Shown piece after piece: positions 40,884 through 50,566 of a stretch of DNA of 64,000 nt. The notes under the pieces are model-generated. The model made no database searches, had not been told where the DNA came from, and saw only the letters and a program-made list of their open reading frames with translations. Location of the stretch: NCBI RefSeq assembly GCF_016924645.1, contig NZ_JAFFJV010000012.1:1-64000 (forward strand), written 5' to 3'. The DNA comes from Rufibacter psychrotolerans (lineage in GTDB: Bacteria; Bacteroidota; Bacteroidia; Cytophagales; Hymenobacteraceae). Position 1 is the first letter of the stretch. Each line of letters opens with the position of its first letter. A program made the position numbers and the translations under genes.

Positions 40884-43844
40884 ATGAAAAAAATACCTCT
40901 ACTTTTTCTCTATTTTTTCACCCTTTCCTTTCTGGGCTGGAGCCAGACCACGTCCATCAGCGGGCAGGCGGTAGGCGGCGGCTCTCCGCTGATTGCGGCC
41001 ACGGTGGCCCTCCTGAACGCACAGGACTCCACGGTATACAAAGGGGCCGCCACTGACCTGGAAGGAAGGTTTGAGATTGCCGGGGTCAGAAATGGCCGCT
41101 TTATCCTGAAGGTGTCGTACCTGGGCTTCACCGATCTGTACCGCCCCCTCACGGCCACCGGTGCACCCATCAACCTGGGCACCCTTACCTTAGGGCAGGG
41201 CGCCACCCGGCTCAGAGAAGTGGAAGTAGTAGGCCGCGCCGCCACTGTGATCCAGAAGCAGGACACCTCTGAGATGAACGCGGCGGCCTTCAAAGTGAAC
41301 CGCGATGCCAACGCCGAGAACCTCATCCAGAAAATGCCGGGCATCACCATCCAGAACGGACAGGTGCAGGCCCAGGGCGAGCGGGTGCAGCGCGTGCTGG
41401 TAGACGGCAAGGAGTTTTTTGGGGAAGACCCCAACGCGGTCTTGAAAAACCTGCCCGCCGAGGTGATCGCCAAAATACAGGTGTACGACCGCCAGAGCGA
41501 CCAGGCCCAGTTTACGGGCTTTTCTGACGGAAACGAGCAGAAAACCATCAACATTGTGACCAAGCCCGAGTTCAGGACCGGACAGTTCGGGCGTTTCAGC
41601 GCGGGCGTGGGCACGGATAATCGGTACCGGGTCAGCGGCAACCTCAACAGCTTCAAGGGCGACCAGCGCATTTCCATTGTGGGCCTCAGCAACAACGTGA
41701 ACGAGCAGAACTTCTCCTCTGAGGACCTGGTGGGCGTGGCCAGCGCCTCTAGCCGGGGCGGCGGAAACCGCGGCGGCGGTGGCCCCCGGGGCGGTGGTGG
41801 TCCGCGCGGCGGCGGCGGCGGCTGGGGTGGCAACAACACCGGCGACTTTCTGGTGAACACCAGCAACGGCATTGCCAACACCAACGCCATCGGGTTGAAC
41901 TACCTGGACAAGTGGGGCAAAAAGGTAGACGTGCAGGGCAGCTACTTCTTCAACCACACCAACAACGACTACAACTACTCGGCGTTCCGGCAGTTCGGCA
42001 TTGACACCGAAGACGCCTATGACGTGCGCGAGGGCGGTACCTCAGACGCCCGAAACCAGAACCACCGCCTGAACCTGCGCCTCACCTACACCATTGACAG
42101 CGCCAATTCCATCATCATCAGGCCGCGCCTGAGTTTCCAGCAGAACGACGGTTCCAGCCTCACCAACTCGCGCCTGTCGGTGGGTACGGCAGATGAGTCG
42201 GCCCGGCTCCTGATCAACAACTTTGACAACCTGTTCAACTCAGACCTTACCGGGTTTAACTTCAACAACAGCATTTTGTACCGCCACGCGTTTGCCAAGC
42301 GGGGCCGCACGTTCAGCATTGATATTAACAACGGCTACAACCAGAACAAAGGCGACAGCCGCTCCAACATCTCGTACCTGAAAGACCTGGTGAACGAGGG
42401 CGATGACTCCTTGGTGTACCTGTCGTCTAACCTGGACAACAAGGGCTTCTCCATGGGCGCCAACCTGAACTACACCGAGCCCCTGTCGCAGAACACGCAG
42501 TTGCAGTTGACCTACGGCACCAATTACAGCAACTCAGACGGCGACCGCCGCACGTTCCAGTTCCGGCCCAGAACCGAGCAGTACGACAGCCTGGTGACCA
42601 ACCAGAGCAGCACGGTAGACAACGTGACCCGCACCCAGGAACTGGGCGGGGGCTGGCGCTACAACACCAAAGACTTCCAGCTGATGCTGAGCGCCCGCTA
42701 CCAGTGGCTGCAGCTCTCCACCGACCAGCTCTACCCCACCCCTATTGACACTACCCGCAACTACCACAACGTGTTGCCGTTTGCCATGCTGCGTTACAAC
42801 TTTAACCAAGACCGCAACATACGGGTGTTCTACATGGGCCGTTCGCAAACCCCCAGCGTGGAGCAGCTGCAGAGCGCCGTGGACTACTCTAGCCCTACCT
42901 TGCTGAGCCAGGGCAACCCTAACCTGGGGCAGAGCTTCAACCATAACTTCAACATCCGGTACTCGGCGGCCAACCCGGGTAGGTCTTCTTCGTTCTTCGC
43001 CGTGTTTGGCGGTTCCTTTGCCCAGGACTACATAGGCACCAGCACCATCAGCAACGGCATCAGAAACCGCAGCAACCAGACGCCCGGCGGAGCTGACACG
43101 GACAACCAGTCCATCCTCACCCCTACCGGCATCCGGCTGGCCAGCGGACAGCAATTGTCCAGACCCGTGAACCTGGAAGGCCAGTACAGCCTGCGGTCGT
43201 TCCTCAACTACGGCCTGCCCATTCCGTTCATCAAGTCTAACCTGAACCTCAACGCCAACGCCACGTTCACCAACTCCCCTTCTCTGTACGCCGACAGGAG
43301 CACTGGTTTCCGGTTTGTGGAGAACAACACCCAGACCACCAACCTGGGCGGCGGCCTGGTGATCAGCAGCAACATCAGCGAGAACCTGGACTTTCTGGTG
43401 TCTACCAACGCCAACTACAACCACGTGAAATACAGCTTCCTGACCTCCCAGAACAACAACTACTACAACCAGAGCAGCCTGGTGCGGGTGAACTGGGTGA
43501 TCTGGGAAGGCCTGAACATTACCTCTGAGGTGAACCACCAGTACAACGGCGGCCTCTCGGCGGGCATTGACCCTACGTTCATGCTGTGGAACGGGAGCAT
43601 TGGCTACAAGTTCATGAAAGACCGTCAGGCCGAGATCCGCTTGTCGGGTTTTGACCTGCTGGGCGAGAACACCAGCATCCAACGGAACATCACCAACGCC
43701 TACATTGAAGACGTGCAGACCACCGTGCTGCGCCGCTACTTCATGCTGAGCTTCAACTACAACCTGCGCCAGTTTGGCTCGGCCCGCGGGGGCAGCATGC
43801 CAGCCGGTCCGCGCGGCGGTATCCCCGGCGGGGGCCGCAACTAA
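40884..43844 (+). CDS. Outer-membrane beta-barrel protein with N-terminal carboxypeptidase-like domain
   Basis: A 986-residue outer-membrane protein of the TonB-receptor-like OMP_b-brl family. Signal peptide to about residue 22 (LGWSQ); a CarboxypepD-like beta sandwich at 25-110 (ISGQAVGGGSPLIAATVAL); a plug-like region at 115-220 (LIQKMPGITIQNGQVQAQGE, VLVDGKEFFGEDP); then a barrel. A glycine/arginine-rich loop near residues 290-315 (RGGGGPRGGGG type) and a similar C-terminal tail are low-complexity. Substrate unknown; no SusD partner is adjacent. The ATG at 40884 is preferred to the GTG at 40878. Confidence 0.9.
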   Translation: MKKIPLLFLYFFTLSFLGWSQTTSISGQAVGGGSPLIAATVALLNAQDSTVYKGAATDLEGRFEIAGVRNGRFILKVSYLGFTDLYRPLTATGAPINLGTLTLGQGATRLREVEVVGRAATVIQKQDTSEMNAAAFKVNRDANAENLIQKMPGITIQNGQVQAQGERVQRVLVDGKEFFGEDPNAVLKNLPAEVIAKIQVYDRQSDQAQFTGFSDGNEQKTINIVTKPEFRTGQFGRFSAGVGTDNRYRVSGNLNSFKGDQRISIVGLSNNVNEQNFSSEDLVGVASASSRGGGNRGGGGPRGGGGPRGGGGGWGGNNTGDFLVNTSNGIANTNAIGLNYLDKWGKKVDVQGSYFFNHTNNDYNYSAFRQFGIDTEDAYDVREGGTSDARNQNHRLNLRLTYTIDSANSIIIRPRLSFQQNDGSSLTNSRLSVGTADESARLLINNFDNLFNSDLTGFNFNNSILYRHAFAKRGRTFSIDINNGYNQNKGDSRSNISYLKDLVNEGDDSLVYLSSNLDNKGFSMGANLNYTEPLSQNTQLQLTYGTNYSNSDGDRRTFQFRPRTEQYDSLVTNQSSTVDNVTRTQELGGGWRYNTKDFQLMLSARYQWLQLSTDQLYPTPIDTTRNYHNVLPFAMLRYNFNQDRNIRVFYMGRSQTPSVEQLQSAVDYSSPTLLSQGNPNLGQSFNHNFNIRYSAANPGRSSSFFAVFGGSFAQDYIGTSTISNGIRNRSNQTPGGADTDNQSILTPTGIRLASGQQLSRPVNLEGQYSLRSFLNYGLPIPFIKSNLNLNANATFTNSPSLYADRSTGFRFVENNTQTTNLGGGLVISSNISENLDFLVSTNANYNHVKYSFLTSQNNNYYNQSSLVRVNWVIWEGLNITSEVNHQYNGGLSAGIDPTFMLWNGSIGYKFMKDRQAEIRLSGFDLLGENTSIQRNITNAYIEDVQTTVLRRYFMLSFNYNLRQFGSARGGSMPAGPRGGIPGGGRN

Positions 43845-43870
43845 GCCGCAGCGTTTCTTAGCGTTCCCTC

Positions 43871-43906
43871 GTTTCGGGCCTCTTTTCCAGAAAAGAGGCC
43901 CAAAAC
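43871..43906. repeat. Intergenic palindrome copy
   Basis: GTTTCGGGCCTCTTTT and AAAAGAGGCCCAAAAC form an almost perfect 16-bp stem, 26 bp after the beta-barrel gene. Confidence 0.85.
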
Positions 43907-43976
43907 TGTTTTTAGGGGGTGAGGAGCAATTGAGACACTCGTAGGACCTGCGGACACTATGAGGTCGAGTGGTAGT

Positions 43977-44655
43977 TCTGAGTGCTGAGTGCTGAGTCCT
44001 GAGTCTTGAGTTAGGAATTTGGGGGAAGGTAGTGGGAACGTTAAACCCACCCCTGCCCCTCCCAGGAGGGGAATTTTGTTACATAGTGGCGTATAATGGT
44101 ATGCTGGCGTCTGTAGGTGCATTTTCCTGTCCTCTTCGTTCCTTTCTTTCAAGGAGGCCTTGGGAGATGATTACACAGGAAAGCACGCACTCCTGGAATT
44201 CCCCTCCTGGGAGTAGGGCCGTTAAGTTCTAAAATATGCATGGTTCAAGTTTTCAACTTGGACCTAAAATGAATTGAAGTTTGCAAATCAGTGAGGCAAT
44301 AGCCTCAAAATAGGTCAGACTGGCAATGGACTTTTCTGCCTTTTAAGGCTTTGTGTAGAACTTAACGGCCCTACCTCTCAGGAGGGGAATTTTGTTGCAT
44401 GGTAACGCATGATGGTATCTCAGCGTTTGTAGGTGCATTTTCTTGTCCTCTTTATATCCTTCCTTGAAGGGGCTTAAGGTGAAGATGTAGAAAGGTCATC
44501 ACGCACTCCAGGAATTCCCCTCCTGGGAGGAGTTAGGGGTGGGTTGATCCGTTCCTAGCACTTTCTACGTTCCTACCACTGCCCCACTCAAAAGCCCCAA
44601 GAACAAATTCCCACTCAAGACTCAGAACTCAGAACTCAAGACTCAGGACTCATAA
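43977..44655. repeat. Nested inverted-repeat region
   Basis: Three layers share one centre. Outer: tandem CTGAGTCCTGAGTCTTGAGT-type units (43977-44012) and their reverse complement (44612-44655). Middle: AACCCACCCCT (44044-44054) with AGGGGTGGGTT (44535-44545), enclosing two diverged direct copies of a unit of about 180 bp that begins AGGAGGGGAATTTTGTT and ends GGAATTCCCCTCCTGGGAG (about 44066-44213 and 44380-44530). Inner: AGGGCCGTTAAGTTCT (44215-44230) with its complement at 44357-44372. No ORF is credible here. Confidence 0.8.
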
Positions 44656-44877
44656 CTGGCACACCCGCTGGTTTCAGAAGTTGTAAAACGGGCCAAAATC
44701 GTTTTTGACTTTCCCCCGGTTCGCCTTACATTCGGGTTTCAGGGAAAAGGGGTGGCTTTGTCCGTTGCTACTGGCGCACGCTACGCCTGAGCGGCCTTAC
44801 CGCCCCTTTTCTTCCAAGTTCTGAGTTTTTACGCGGCCTTCCCTTTCACCTGTTTGGTGCGGAGCCGCCCCACGCAC
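44656..44877. other. Gap before the FAD/Fe-S oxidoreductase gene
   Basis: About 220 bp without a recognisable gene or repeat. I do not see a perfect TAnnTTTG promoter. Confidence 0.35.
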
Positions 44878-47820
44878 ATGAGTCCAGAGAAATTACTGCA
44901 CCTTGCCAGCAAGCTGGAAGGCGAACTGCACCTAGACAATACCTACCGCACCCTGTATGCCACCGATGCTTCGGCGTACCGCGAGAAGCCCTTGGCGGTG
45001 GCGTTCCCGGCTACGGTGCAGGATATAAAAACCTTAATTAAATTCGCCCGGCTGGAAGGCACCTCGCTGATTCCGCGTACGGCGGGTACGTCTTTGGCGG
45101 GCCAGGTAGTGGGAGCCGGCATTGTGGTGGACGTATCCAGAACATTCACTAAGATTCTGGAAGTAAACCCTGCTGAAGGCTGGGTACGCGTGGAGCCGGG
45201 TGTGATACGTGATGAATTAAACATGTTCCTGCGGCAGCATGGCCTGTACTTCGGGCCGGAGACGTCTACCGCTAACCGTGCCATGATTGGCGGCATGGTG
45301 GGTAACAACTCCTGCGGTTCTAACTCTATTGTGTACGGCAGCGCGCGGGAGCACCTCTTGAGCGTGAAAGCTATTTTGAGCGATGGTACTGAGGCGGAGT
45401 TCGGGGCGTTGACCCTGGAAGAATTTGAAGCCAAATGTCGCGGCGAGAATACCTCCGGTGATTTAGAAACACGTATTTACCAGGCCACCAAGGCCATGCT
45501 GAGCCACGAGCCTACGCAGGAGAACATCCGCGCGGAATTTCCGAAGCCAAGCATCCAGCGCCGGAACACCGGGTATGCCATTGACCTGCTGCTGGAAACC
45601 GAGCCGTTCACCCAGGGCAAAGAGCCTTTCAACTTCTGTAAACTGATTGCCGGTTCTGAGGGTACGCTGGCGTTCCTTACCGAGATCAAACTACACGCAG
45701 ATCCGCTTCCACCAAAGGAAATTGGCTTGCTGTGTATTCACTGCGAGACCGTAGATGAATCCCTCAGGGCCAACCTGGTGGCGCTGCGCCATCACCCAAG
45801 TGCGAGTGAGCTGATGGACCACTACGTGCTGGAGTGTACCAAAACTAACATTGAGCAGAGCCAGAACCGCTTCTTCGTGAAAGGTGACCCGGGCGCTATT
45901 CTGGTGGTGGAATTCACCGATCACACCCAGGCCGCTATTCAGGAAAGAGCCAACGCGCTGGTGAAAGACTTAGAAGTAAATAAACTGGGCTACCACTATC
46001 CGCTGGTACTGGGCGCTGACACCAAGAAAGTCTGGACACTTCGGAAAGCGGGCCTCGGGTTGTTGTCTAACATCCCCGGAGATGCCAAACCAGTGGCGGT
46101 CATTGAAGACACTGCCGTAGATGTGGCAGACCTGCCTGAGTTCATCCGGGAGTTTAACCTCACGCTGGAGCAGTATGGCTTGTACTGCGTGCACTATGCC
46201 CACGCGGGTACCGGTGAGCTGCACCTGCGGCCTATCATTGACCTGAAGACCGAGGAAGGCAATAAGCTGTTCCGGGACATTGCCACCGAGATTGCCCACT
46301 TGGTGAAGAAGTACCGCGGCTCTCTGAGTGGCGAGCACGGCGATGGTCGTCTGCGCGGTGAGTTTATCCCGTTCATGATTGGCGACGAGAACTACAAGCT
46401 GCTGGAGGAAGTGAAGCGCGTGTGGGACCCGGCCAACATCTTCAACCCGGGCAAGATTGTGAACACGCCGTCTATGAACACCTTCCTGCGCTATGAACCC
46501 GGACAGGAGACCCCGGAGTTTCACACGGTGTTCAAGTTCAGCCAGGCGGGGGGCGTACTCAGAGCAGCTGAACTTTGTAACGGCTCCGGCGACTGCCGCA
46601 AAACGCACCTCACAGGCGGTACCATGTGCCCTAGCTATATGGTGACCCGCAATGAGAAAGACACTACCCGCGGACGGGCCAACGTGATGCGCGAGTTCCT
46701 GACCCGCTCACCTAAAGCCAACCGCTTTGACCATGAAGAAATCAAGGATGCCATGGATCTGTGCCTTTCCTGCAAAGGCTGCAAGTCTGAGTGCCCTTCT
46801 AACGTAGACGTAGCCAAGCTGAAGGCCGAGTTCCTGCAGCATTACTATGATGCCAACGGAATTCCGTTCCGTACGCGCCTCATCTCTAATTTCAATAACG
46901 CGAACAAACTGGCTTCGCTCCTGCCGGGTGCCTACAACCTGCTCTTCAAAAACGATTTCACGGCCAGAGCCTTTAAGAAAGCCGTAGGTTTTGCGCCGGA
47001 GCGCACCTTGCCGTTGCTGCACAAAACCACGCTGCGCAGCTGGTTTAAGAAGCACCAGCAAGAGAAACTGAAAGAGTGCAAGGTGTTCAAGAAGAAGGTG
47101 TACCTGTTCTGCGACGAGTTCACTAACTACAATGACACGCCTATTGGTATTAAAGCGGTGCTGCTGCTGGAGAAACTGGGCTATGAGGTAGTGGTACCCG
47201 AGCACGAAGAAAGCGGCCGTACCTACCTGTCTAAGGGTTTGGTACGCGAAGCCAAGAAGCTGGCTCAGAAGAACGTGGCCATGCTGCACAAGTTGATCTC
47301 TTCAGATACGCCGCTCATAGGCATTGAACCCAGCTGTATCCTCTCCTTCCGTGATGAGTACCTTGATCTGGTAGACGAAGACCAACTGGAAGACGCCAAA
47401 AAGCTTTCCATCAACTGCCTTCAGTTTGATGAGTTCATTGCGCGTGAAATCCTGAACAAGAACATTGAGAAGGATCTCTTCAAAGACGAGGCCCGCCTGA
47501 TTAAACTGCACGGCCACTGCCACCAGAAGGCGCTTTCCAGTGTGCTGTACACCCAGCAGATGCTGAGCTTACCGGCCAACTACAAGGTAGAAGTCATTCC
47601 ATCGGGTTGCTGCGGCATGGCCGGCTCCTTCGGGTATGAAGCCGAGCATTACGAGGTCTCCATGAAAGTTGGCGAACTGGTGCTCTTTCCTACCGTCCGC
47701 CAACAACCCGCCGATGTCATCATCGCCGCCCCGGGCACCAGCTGTCGCCACCAAATCCACGACGGTACCGGCAGAGATGCGCAACACCCGATTGAGGTGT
47801 TGTATGAGGCGTTGAGGTAG
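44878..47820 (+). CDS. FAD-linked oxidase with Fe-S and cysteine-rich domains (D-lactate/glycolate dehydrogenase type)
   Basis: A 980-residue fusion. Residues 40-200 form a PCMH-type FAD domain (PRTAGTSLAGQVVG, MIGGMVGNNSCGSNSI), 240-520 the FAD-oxidase C-terminal domain (HAGTGELHLRP, SLSGEHGDGRLRGEF), 560-640 two Fe-S binding clusters (CNGSGDCRK..., CLSCKGCKSECPSNVD) and 750-950 cysteine-rich CCG-type motifs (HGHCHQKAL, SGCCGMAGSFGYE). It should oxidise a 2-hydroxy acid and pass electrons to the membrane or a carrier. The ATG at 44878 is preferred to the GTG at 44854. Confidence 0.92.
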   Translation: MSPEKLLHLASKLEGELHLDNTYRTLYATDASAYREKPLAVAFPATVQDIKTLIKFARLEGTSLIPRTAGTSLAGQVVGAGIVVDVSRTFTKILEVNPAEGWVRVEPGVIRDELNMFLRQHGLYFGPETSTANRAMIGGMVGNNSCGSNSIVYGSAREHLLSVKAILSDGTEAEFGALTLEEFEAKCRGENTSGDLETRIYQATKAMLSHEPTQENIRAEFPKPSIQRRNTGYAIDLLLETEPFTQGKEPFNFCKLIAGSEGTLAFLTEIKLHADPLPPKEIGLLCIHCETVDESLRANLVALRHHPSASELMDHYVLECTKTNIEQSQNRFFVKGDPGAILVVEFTDHTQAAIQERANALVKDLEVNKLGYHYPLVLGADTKKVWTLRKAGLGLLSNIPGDAKPVAVIEDTAVDVADLPEFIREFNLTLEQYGLYCVHYAHAGTGELHLRPIIDLKTEEGNKLFRDIATEIAHLVKKYRGSLSGEHGDGRLRGEFIPFMIGDENYKLLEEVKRVWDPANIFNPGKIVNTPSMNTFLRYEPGQETPEFHTVFKFSQAGGVLRAAELCNGSGDCRKTHLTGGTMCPSYMVTRNEKDTTRGRANVMREFLTRSPKANRFDHEEIKDAMDLCLSCKGCKSECPSNVDVAKLKAEFLQHYYDANGIPFRTRLISNFNNANKLASLLPGAYNLLFKNDFTARAFKKAVGFAPERTLPLLHKTTLRSWFKKHQQEKLKECKVFKKKVYLFCDEFTNYNDTPIGIKAVLLLEKLGYEVVVPEHEESGRTYLSKGLVREAKKLAQKNVAMLHKLISSDTPLIGIEPSCILSFRDEYLDLVDEDQLEDAKKLSINCLQFDEFIAREILNKNIEKDLFKDEARLIKLHGHCHQKALSSVLYTQQMLSLPANYKVEVIPSGCCGMAGSFGYEAEHYEVSMKVGELVLFPTVRQQPADVIIAAPGTSCRHQIHDGTGRDAQHPIEVLYEALR

Positions 47821-47828
47821 AGTTTTCT

Positions 47829-47863
47829 GTTTTGGGCTGTTTTGGTGAAAACAGCCCCAAAAC
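47829..47863. repeat. Intergenic palindrome copy
   Basis: GTTTTGGGCTGTTTTGGTG with right arm GAAAACAGCCCCAAAAC, 9 bp after the stop of the oxidoreductase; close to the consensus. Confidence 0.85.
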
Positions 47864-47948
47864 AAGTGGTATTAATTACCTCCGACTATAGAGCCGATAA
47901 CCGGAACTCACTCCGTTTGTCCAGTAATTGGCATTAATATTAATAAAG

Positions 47949-48824
47949 ATGAGCAGAAAAATAATCATAACTCCATATGAACTTGGAGGATTAGACGCTT
48001 TTAACAAAGTTCTCAACTTTCCCGAACTGAAAGGCGACTTACCACAAATTGATGTACCTCACATATTTTTTTCTGCCATAACAATTTCGGGAGTAGATAA
48101 GATTCTTTCTTTTGACTTCCCAAAAGATTCAAATACCAAACTAATCAAAGGTCTTGTTACTGTTTCGGACAAAGAAAAATGGCATAGTGCTATTGAAAAA
48201 GTCAACGAGTTAATGGCTTATTATCATCCAAATATTGATAAGAAGAATTATTCAAGGGCAGCTTATAGATTATCGAATCTATTGTTTGCAATGGAAACGA
48301 AATCCAGTATTCTTCAAATCTTTAAAGATGAATTGTTTGGAAACTTAGATAATCTAAATCCTGAGATTGCAGTACCTATCAATGCAATTGAAAAGTCTGT
48401 TCAAATTGTAAATTCCAAATTGCCTGTTTTAAAGTATGATATAAATAAAATTGATATAGAACGGTTGTTTAAAGTTTTGGAAAGTAAAGAGTTTGGCTTT
48501 TATAAGGAAGCGCATAATGAAATATCACTAAATAACAATTTAACTACTAATACAATTAAAAGAATAGAAAAAGCAGGTAAAGACCTTTATGAATCAAATT
48601 CATCTATTATGAATATTAAAGATTCAATGATAAACTCTATTCCTCTTACTAGTAAGGTTATAGAAGTTTTCTTTGGTAAATTACCTAGTATTTTCATGGA
48701 ATTATTCTCGAAAATTTTGACTGACTACCTAAAGGAAAATAAGTCTTTAGCCGTTTATGACTGCCGAAATATTTTGGAAGACCAGCTAAAAAGAAGAATA
48801 AATACTAATGCCAACAAAACTTAA
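47949..48824 (+). CDS. Hypothetical protein in AT-rich island
   Basis: A 291-residue protein without signal peptide. It is Lys/Asn/Ile-rich and predicted mainly helical, and I recognise no domain. Base composition is far more AT-rich than the flanking oxidoreductase. It is followed by an attC-like hairpin and an FRG-domain gene in the same direction. A defence or toxin partner role would fit the context but is only a guess. ATG 47949 is chosen over a TTG at 47928. Confidence 0.72.
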   Translation: MSRKIIITPYELGGLDAFNKVLNFPELKGDLPQIDVPHIFFSAITISGVDKILSFDFPKDSNTKLIKGLVTVSDKEKWHSAIEKVNELMAYYHPNIDKKNYSRAAYRLSNLLFAMETKSSILQIFKDELFGNLDNLNPEIAVPINAIEKSVQIVNSKLPVLKYDINKIDIERLFKVLESKEFGFYKEAHNEISLNNNLTTNTIKRIEKAGKDLYESNSSIMNIKDSMINSIPLTSKVIEVFFGKLPSIFMELFSKILTDYLKENKSLAVYDCRNILEDQLKRRINTNANKT

Positions 48825-48825
48825 A

Positions 48826-48880
48826 AGCAATAGCATCCTGTGGGACGCTACTGCCTATGCTCAACCGTTAGTTGCCATCA
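48826..48880 (+). repeat. attC-like hairpin between the island genes
   Basis: GCA-TAGC-TCC pairs with GGGA-GCTA-TGC with single unpaired bases between the blocks, as in attC stems with extrahelical bases. The right flank TATGCTCAACCGTTAG resembles TATACTAACCGTTATG of repeat 1 at 5395-5411. Confidence 0.5.
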
Positions 48881-48895
48881 TAGACCACTCTAATA

Positions 48896-49798
48896 ATGGA
48901 AAAAGAATTCGAAAATACTTTTTGTAGCTATTACGCAAAATCATGGGCTGATCTTAGAGATGTATTATCAGGCTTAAACGATTGGGTTTTTAGAGGTCAA
49001 GGGGATTATTCATGGAAATTGTCTACTTCTTTAGAGCGTTCAGCGTCAAGAAGCGGTTATGATACAAGAGCAACTGCGGAAATCGAAAAGGTGCTTTTGG
49101 AAAAGTTTAGGAAAAGGGCAAGTAGTTACTTGAGTCGAGTTCCCAACAACAGTAGGCTACTAGAATGGTTTTCGCTTATTCAGCACTTTGGAGGTCCAAG
49201 CAGGCTTTTAGACTTGTCGCATTCTTTTTATGTTGCGATCTTTTTTGCTGTTGAGTCGACAACAACAGACGCTGCTGTTTACTGCCTTAATAGAAAATTG
49301 ATTGATAGAAAGGGAAAAGAGGCTGAATATAGATTGGGAGCAGACAGTAAATTCAAATTTGGTACATCTGCTTTCTGTGATCATGCGATAACTGAAGGAC
49401 GGCTAAGCCCCCTCGTTATTATTGCAGAGCCAGATTCTTACAATGAAAGATTAGCGGCTCAACAAGGGCTCTTTGCCGTCCCATTCGAGATAGCACAAAC
49501 TTTTGAGTACAACTTATCTCTTACTCTTTATCCTTTACGAAAGGACTTGCCAAAGGTAAAGGCTATCAGGGAGTTTTCAGACATTGATGATTGTGCGCTC
49601 TTGAAAGTGCGGATACCAAAATCAATACATAAAGAGATAAGAAAAGACCTGTCGTTAATGAATATTACTGCAGCAACGCTTTATCCTGGCTTGGATGGCT
49701 TCGCGAGGTCCCTACATTGGAGTTTCGACAATCAATTGACGAACGAATGGATTGAGTTCTCTAATGCTGTTGGAAGAAGAATGCGTGGGGAGTCATAA
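48896..49798 (+). CDS. FRG-domain protein
   Basis: A 300-residue protein. WVFRGQGDYSWKLSTSLERSA is the FRG motif that names the family, and QHFGGPSRLLDLSHSFYVAIFFAVE and AAQQGLF are conserved blocks. FRG-domain proteins are frequent in mobile and defence-associated islands; their biochemical role is not settled. AT-rich, following the hypothetical gene at 47949 across an attC-like hairpin. Confidence 0.88.
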   Translation: MEKEFENTFCSYYAKSWADLRDVLSGLNDWVFRGQGDYSWKLSTSLERSASRSGYDTRATAEIEKVLLEKFRKRASSYLSRVPNNSRLLEWFSLIQHFGGPSRLLDLSHSFYVAIFFAVESTTTDAAVYCLNRKLIDRKGKEAEYRLGADSKFKFGTSAFCDHAITEGRLSPLVIIAEPDSYNERLAAQQGLFAVPFEIAQTFEYNLSLTLYPLRKDLPKVKAIREFSDIDDCALLKVRIPKSIHKEIRKDLSLMNITAATLYPGLDGFARSLHWSFDNQLTNEWIEFSNAVGRRMRGES

Positions 49799-49949
49799 GT
49801 TAAGGTACCTTCCGAACTAGAGCACAGTTGCGCTATAAACTCCGAGCACCCAAACAATCAGAAGTTTTCCTATTGGCCACAGCGCATAGCCCTTATCGTT
49901 ACTGATAAAAAATATTAGCCTTATATATAGGTCTCTTTAATCTAGTATA
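49799..49949. other. Right boundary of the AT-rich island
   Basis: Contains GCGCTATAA and GCGCATAGCCCTTATCGTTACTG, which might be a decayed attC-like end, but the arms do not pair convincingly. Composition returns to normal after it. Confidence 0.3.
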
Positions 49950-50447
49950 ATGCCCATAATCAATCTCAGTACTACCATCCAAGCACCACCTGCTGTCTGT
50001 TTTGACTTGTCCAGAAGCGTTGATTTGCATCAGGTTTCTACGGCACAAACTGAAGAGAAAGCCATCAAAGGAGTAGTAGCAGGCTTGATGGAGTTAGGAG
50101 ATTCCGTCACGTGGGAAGCTAAACACCTGTGCGTTCGGCAAAAGTTGAGCAGCCACATAACGGCATTTGAACGGCCTTACTTCTTTGCAGATGAAATGCT
50201 CACCGGCGCTTTCAAAAGCTTCCGGCATGAGCACAGGTTTGAGGCCATAGCCGGAGAGGCTACCCGCATGACAGATGTGTTCCAGTTTACCTCGCCTTTG
50301 GGTATACTGGGCAAGTTGGCAGATATCCTGTTTTTAAAGCAGTACATGACGCACCTGCTTCTGGAGCGGAACCGGGTGATCAAAGAAGTGGCGGAAAGCG
50401 GCAAATGGCAGGAGGTTCTCGCTATTGAAAAGCGGGTGGTTCTATAA
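49950..50447 (+). CDS. SRPBCC family protein
   Basis: A 165-residue protein of the polyketide-cyclase/START-like fold used by many cytoplasmic ligand-binding proteins: INLSTTIQAPPAVCFDLSRSVDLHQVS at the start, LMELGDSVTWEAKHLCVRQKLSSHIT in the middle, and the final helix LLLERNRVIKEVAESGKW. The ligand is unknown. A broken copy of its C-terminus lies at 51781-51868. Confidence 0.88.
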   Translation: MPIINLSTTIQAPPAVCFDLSRSVDLHQVSTAQTEEKAIKGVVAGLMELGDSVTWEAKHLCVRQKLSSHITAFERPYFFADEMLTGAFKSFRHEHRFEAIAGEATRMTDVFQFTSPLGILGKLADILFLKQYMTHLLLERNRVIKEVAESGKWQEVLAIEKRVVL

Positions 50448-50566
50448 GCTTCCCGAAGAATTGAAACTGAAAGCTATAGGGGAAAGAAGAATTCCTGACA
50501 ACACCCACAGGAATTTAACGGTAACAGGCTTTAGAACTACTATCTAAAACCAAAGTAACACACACT

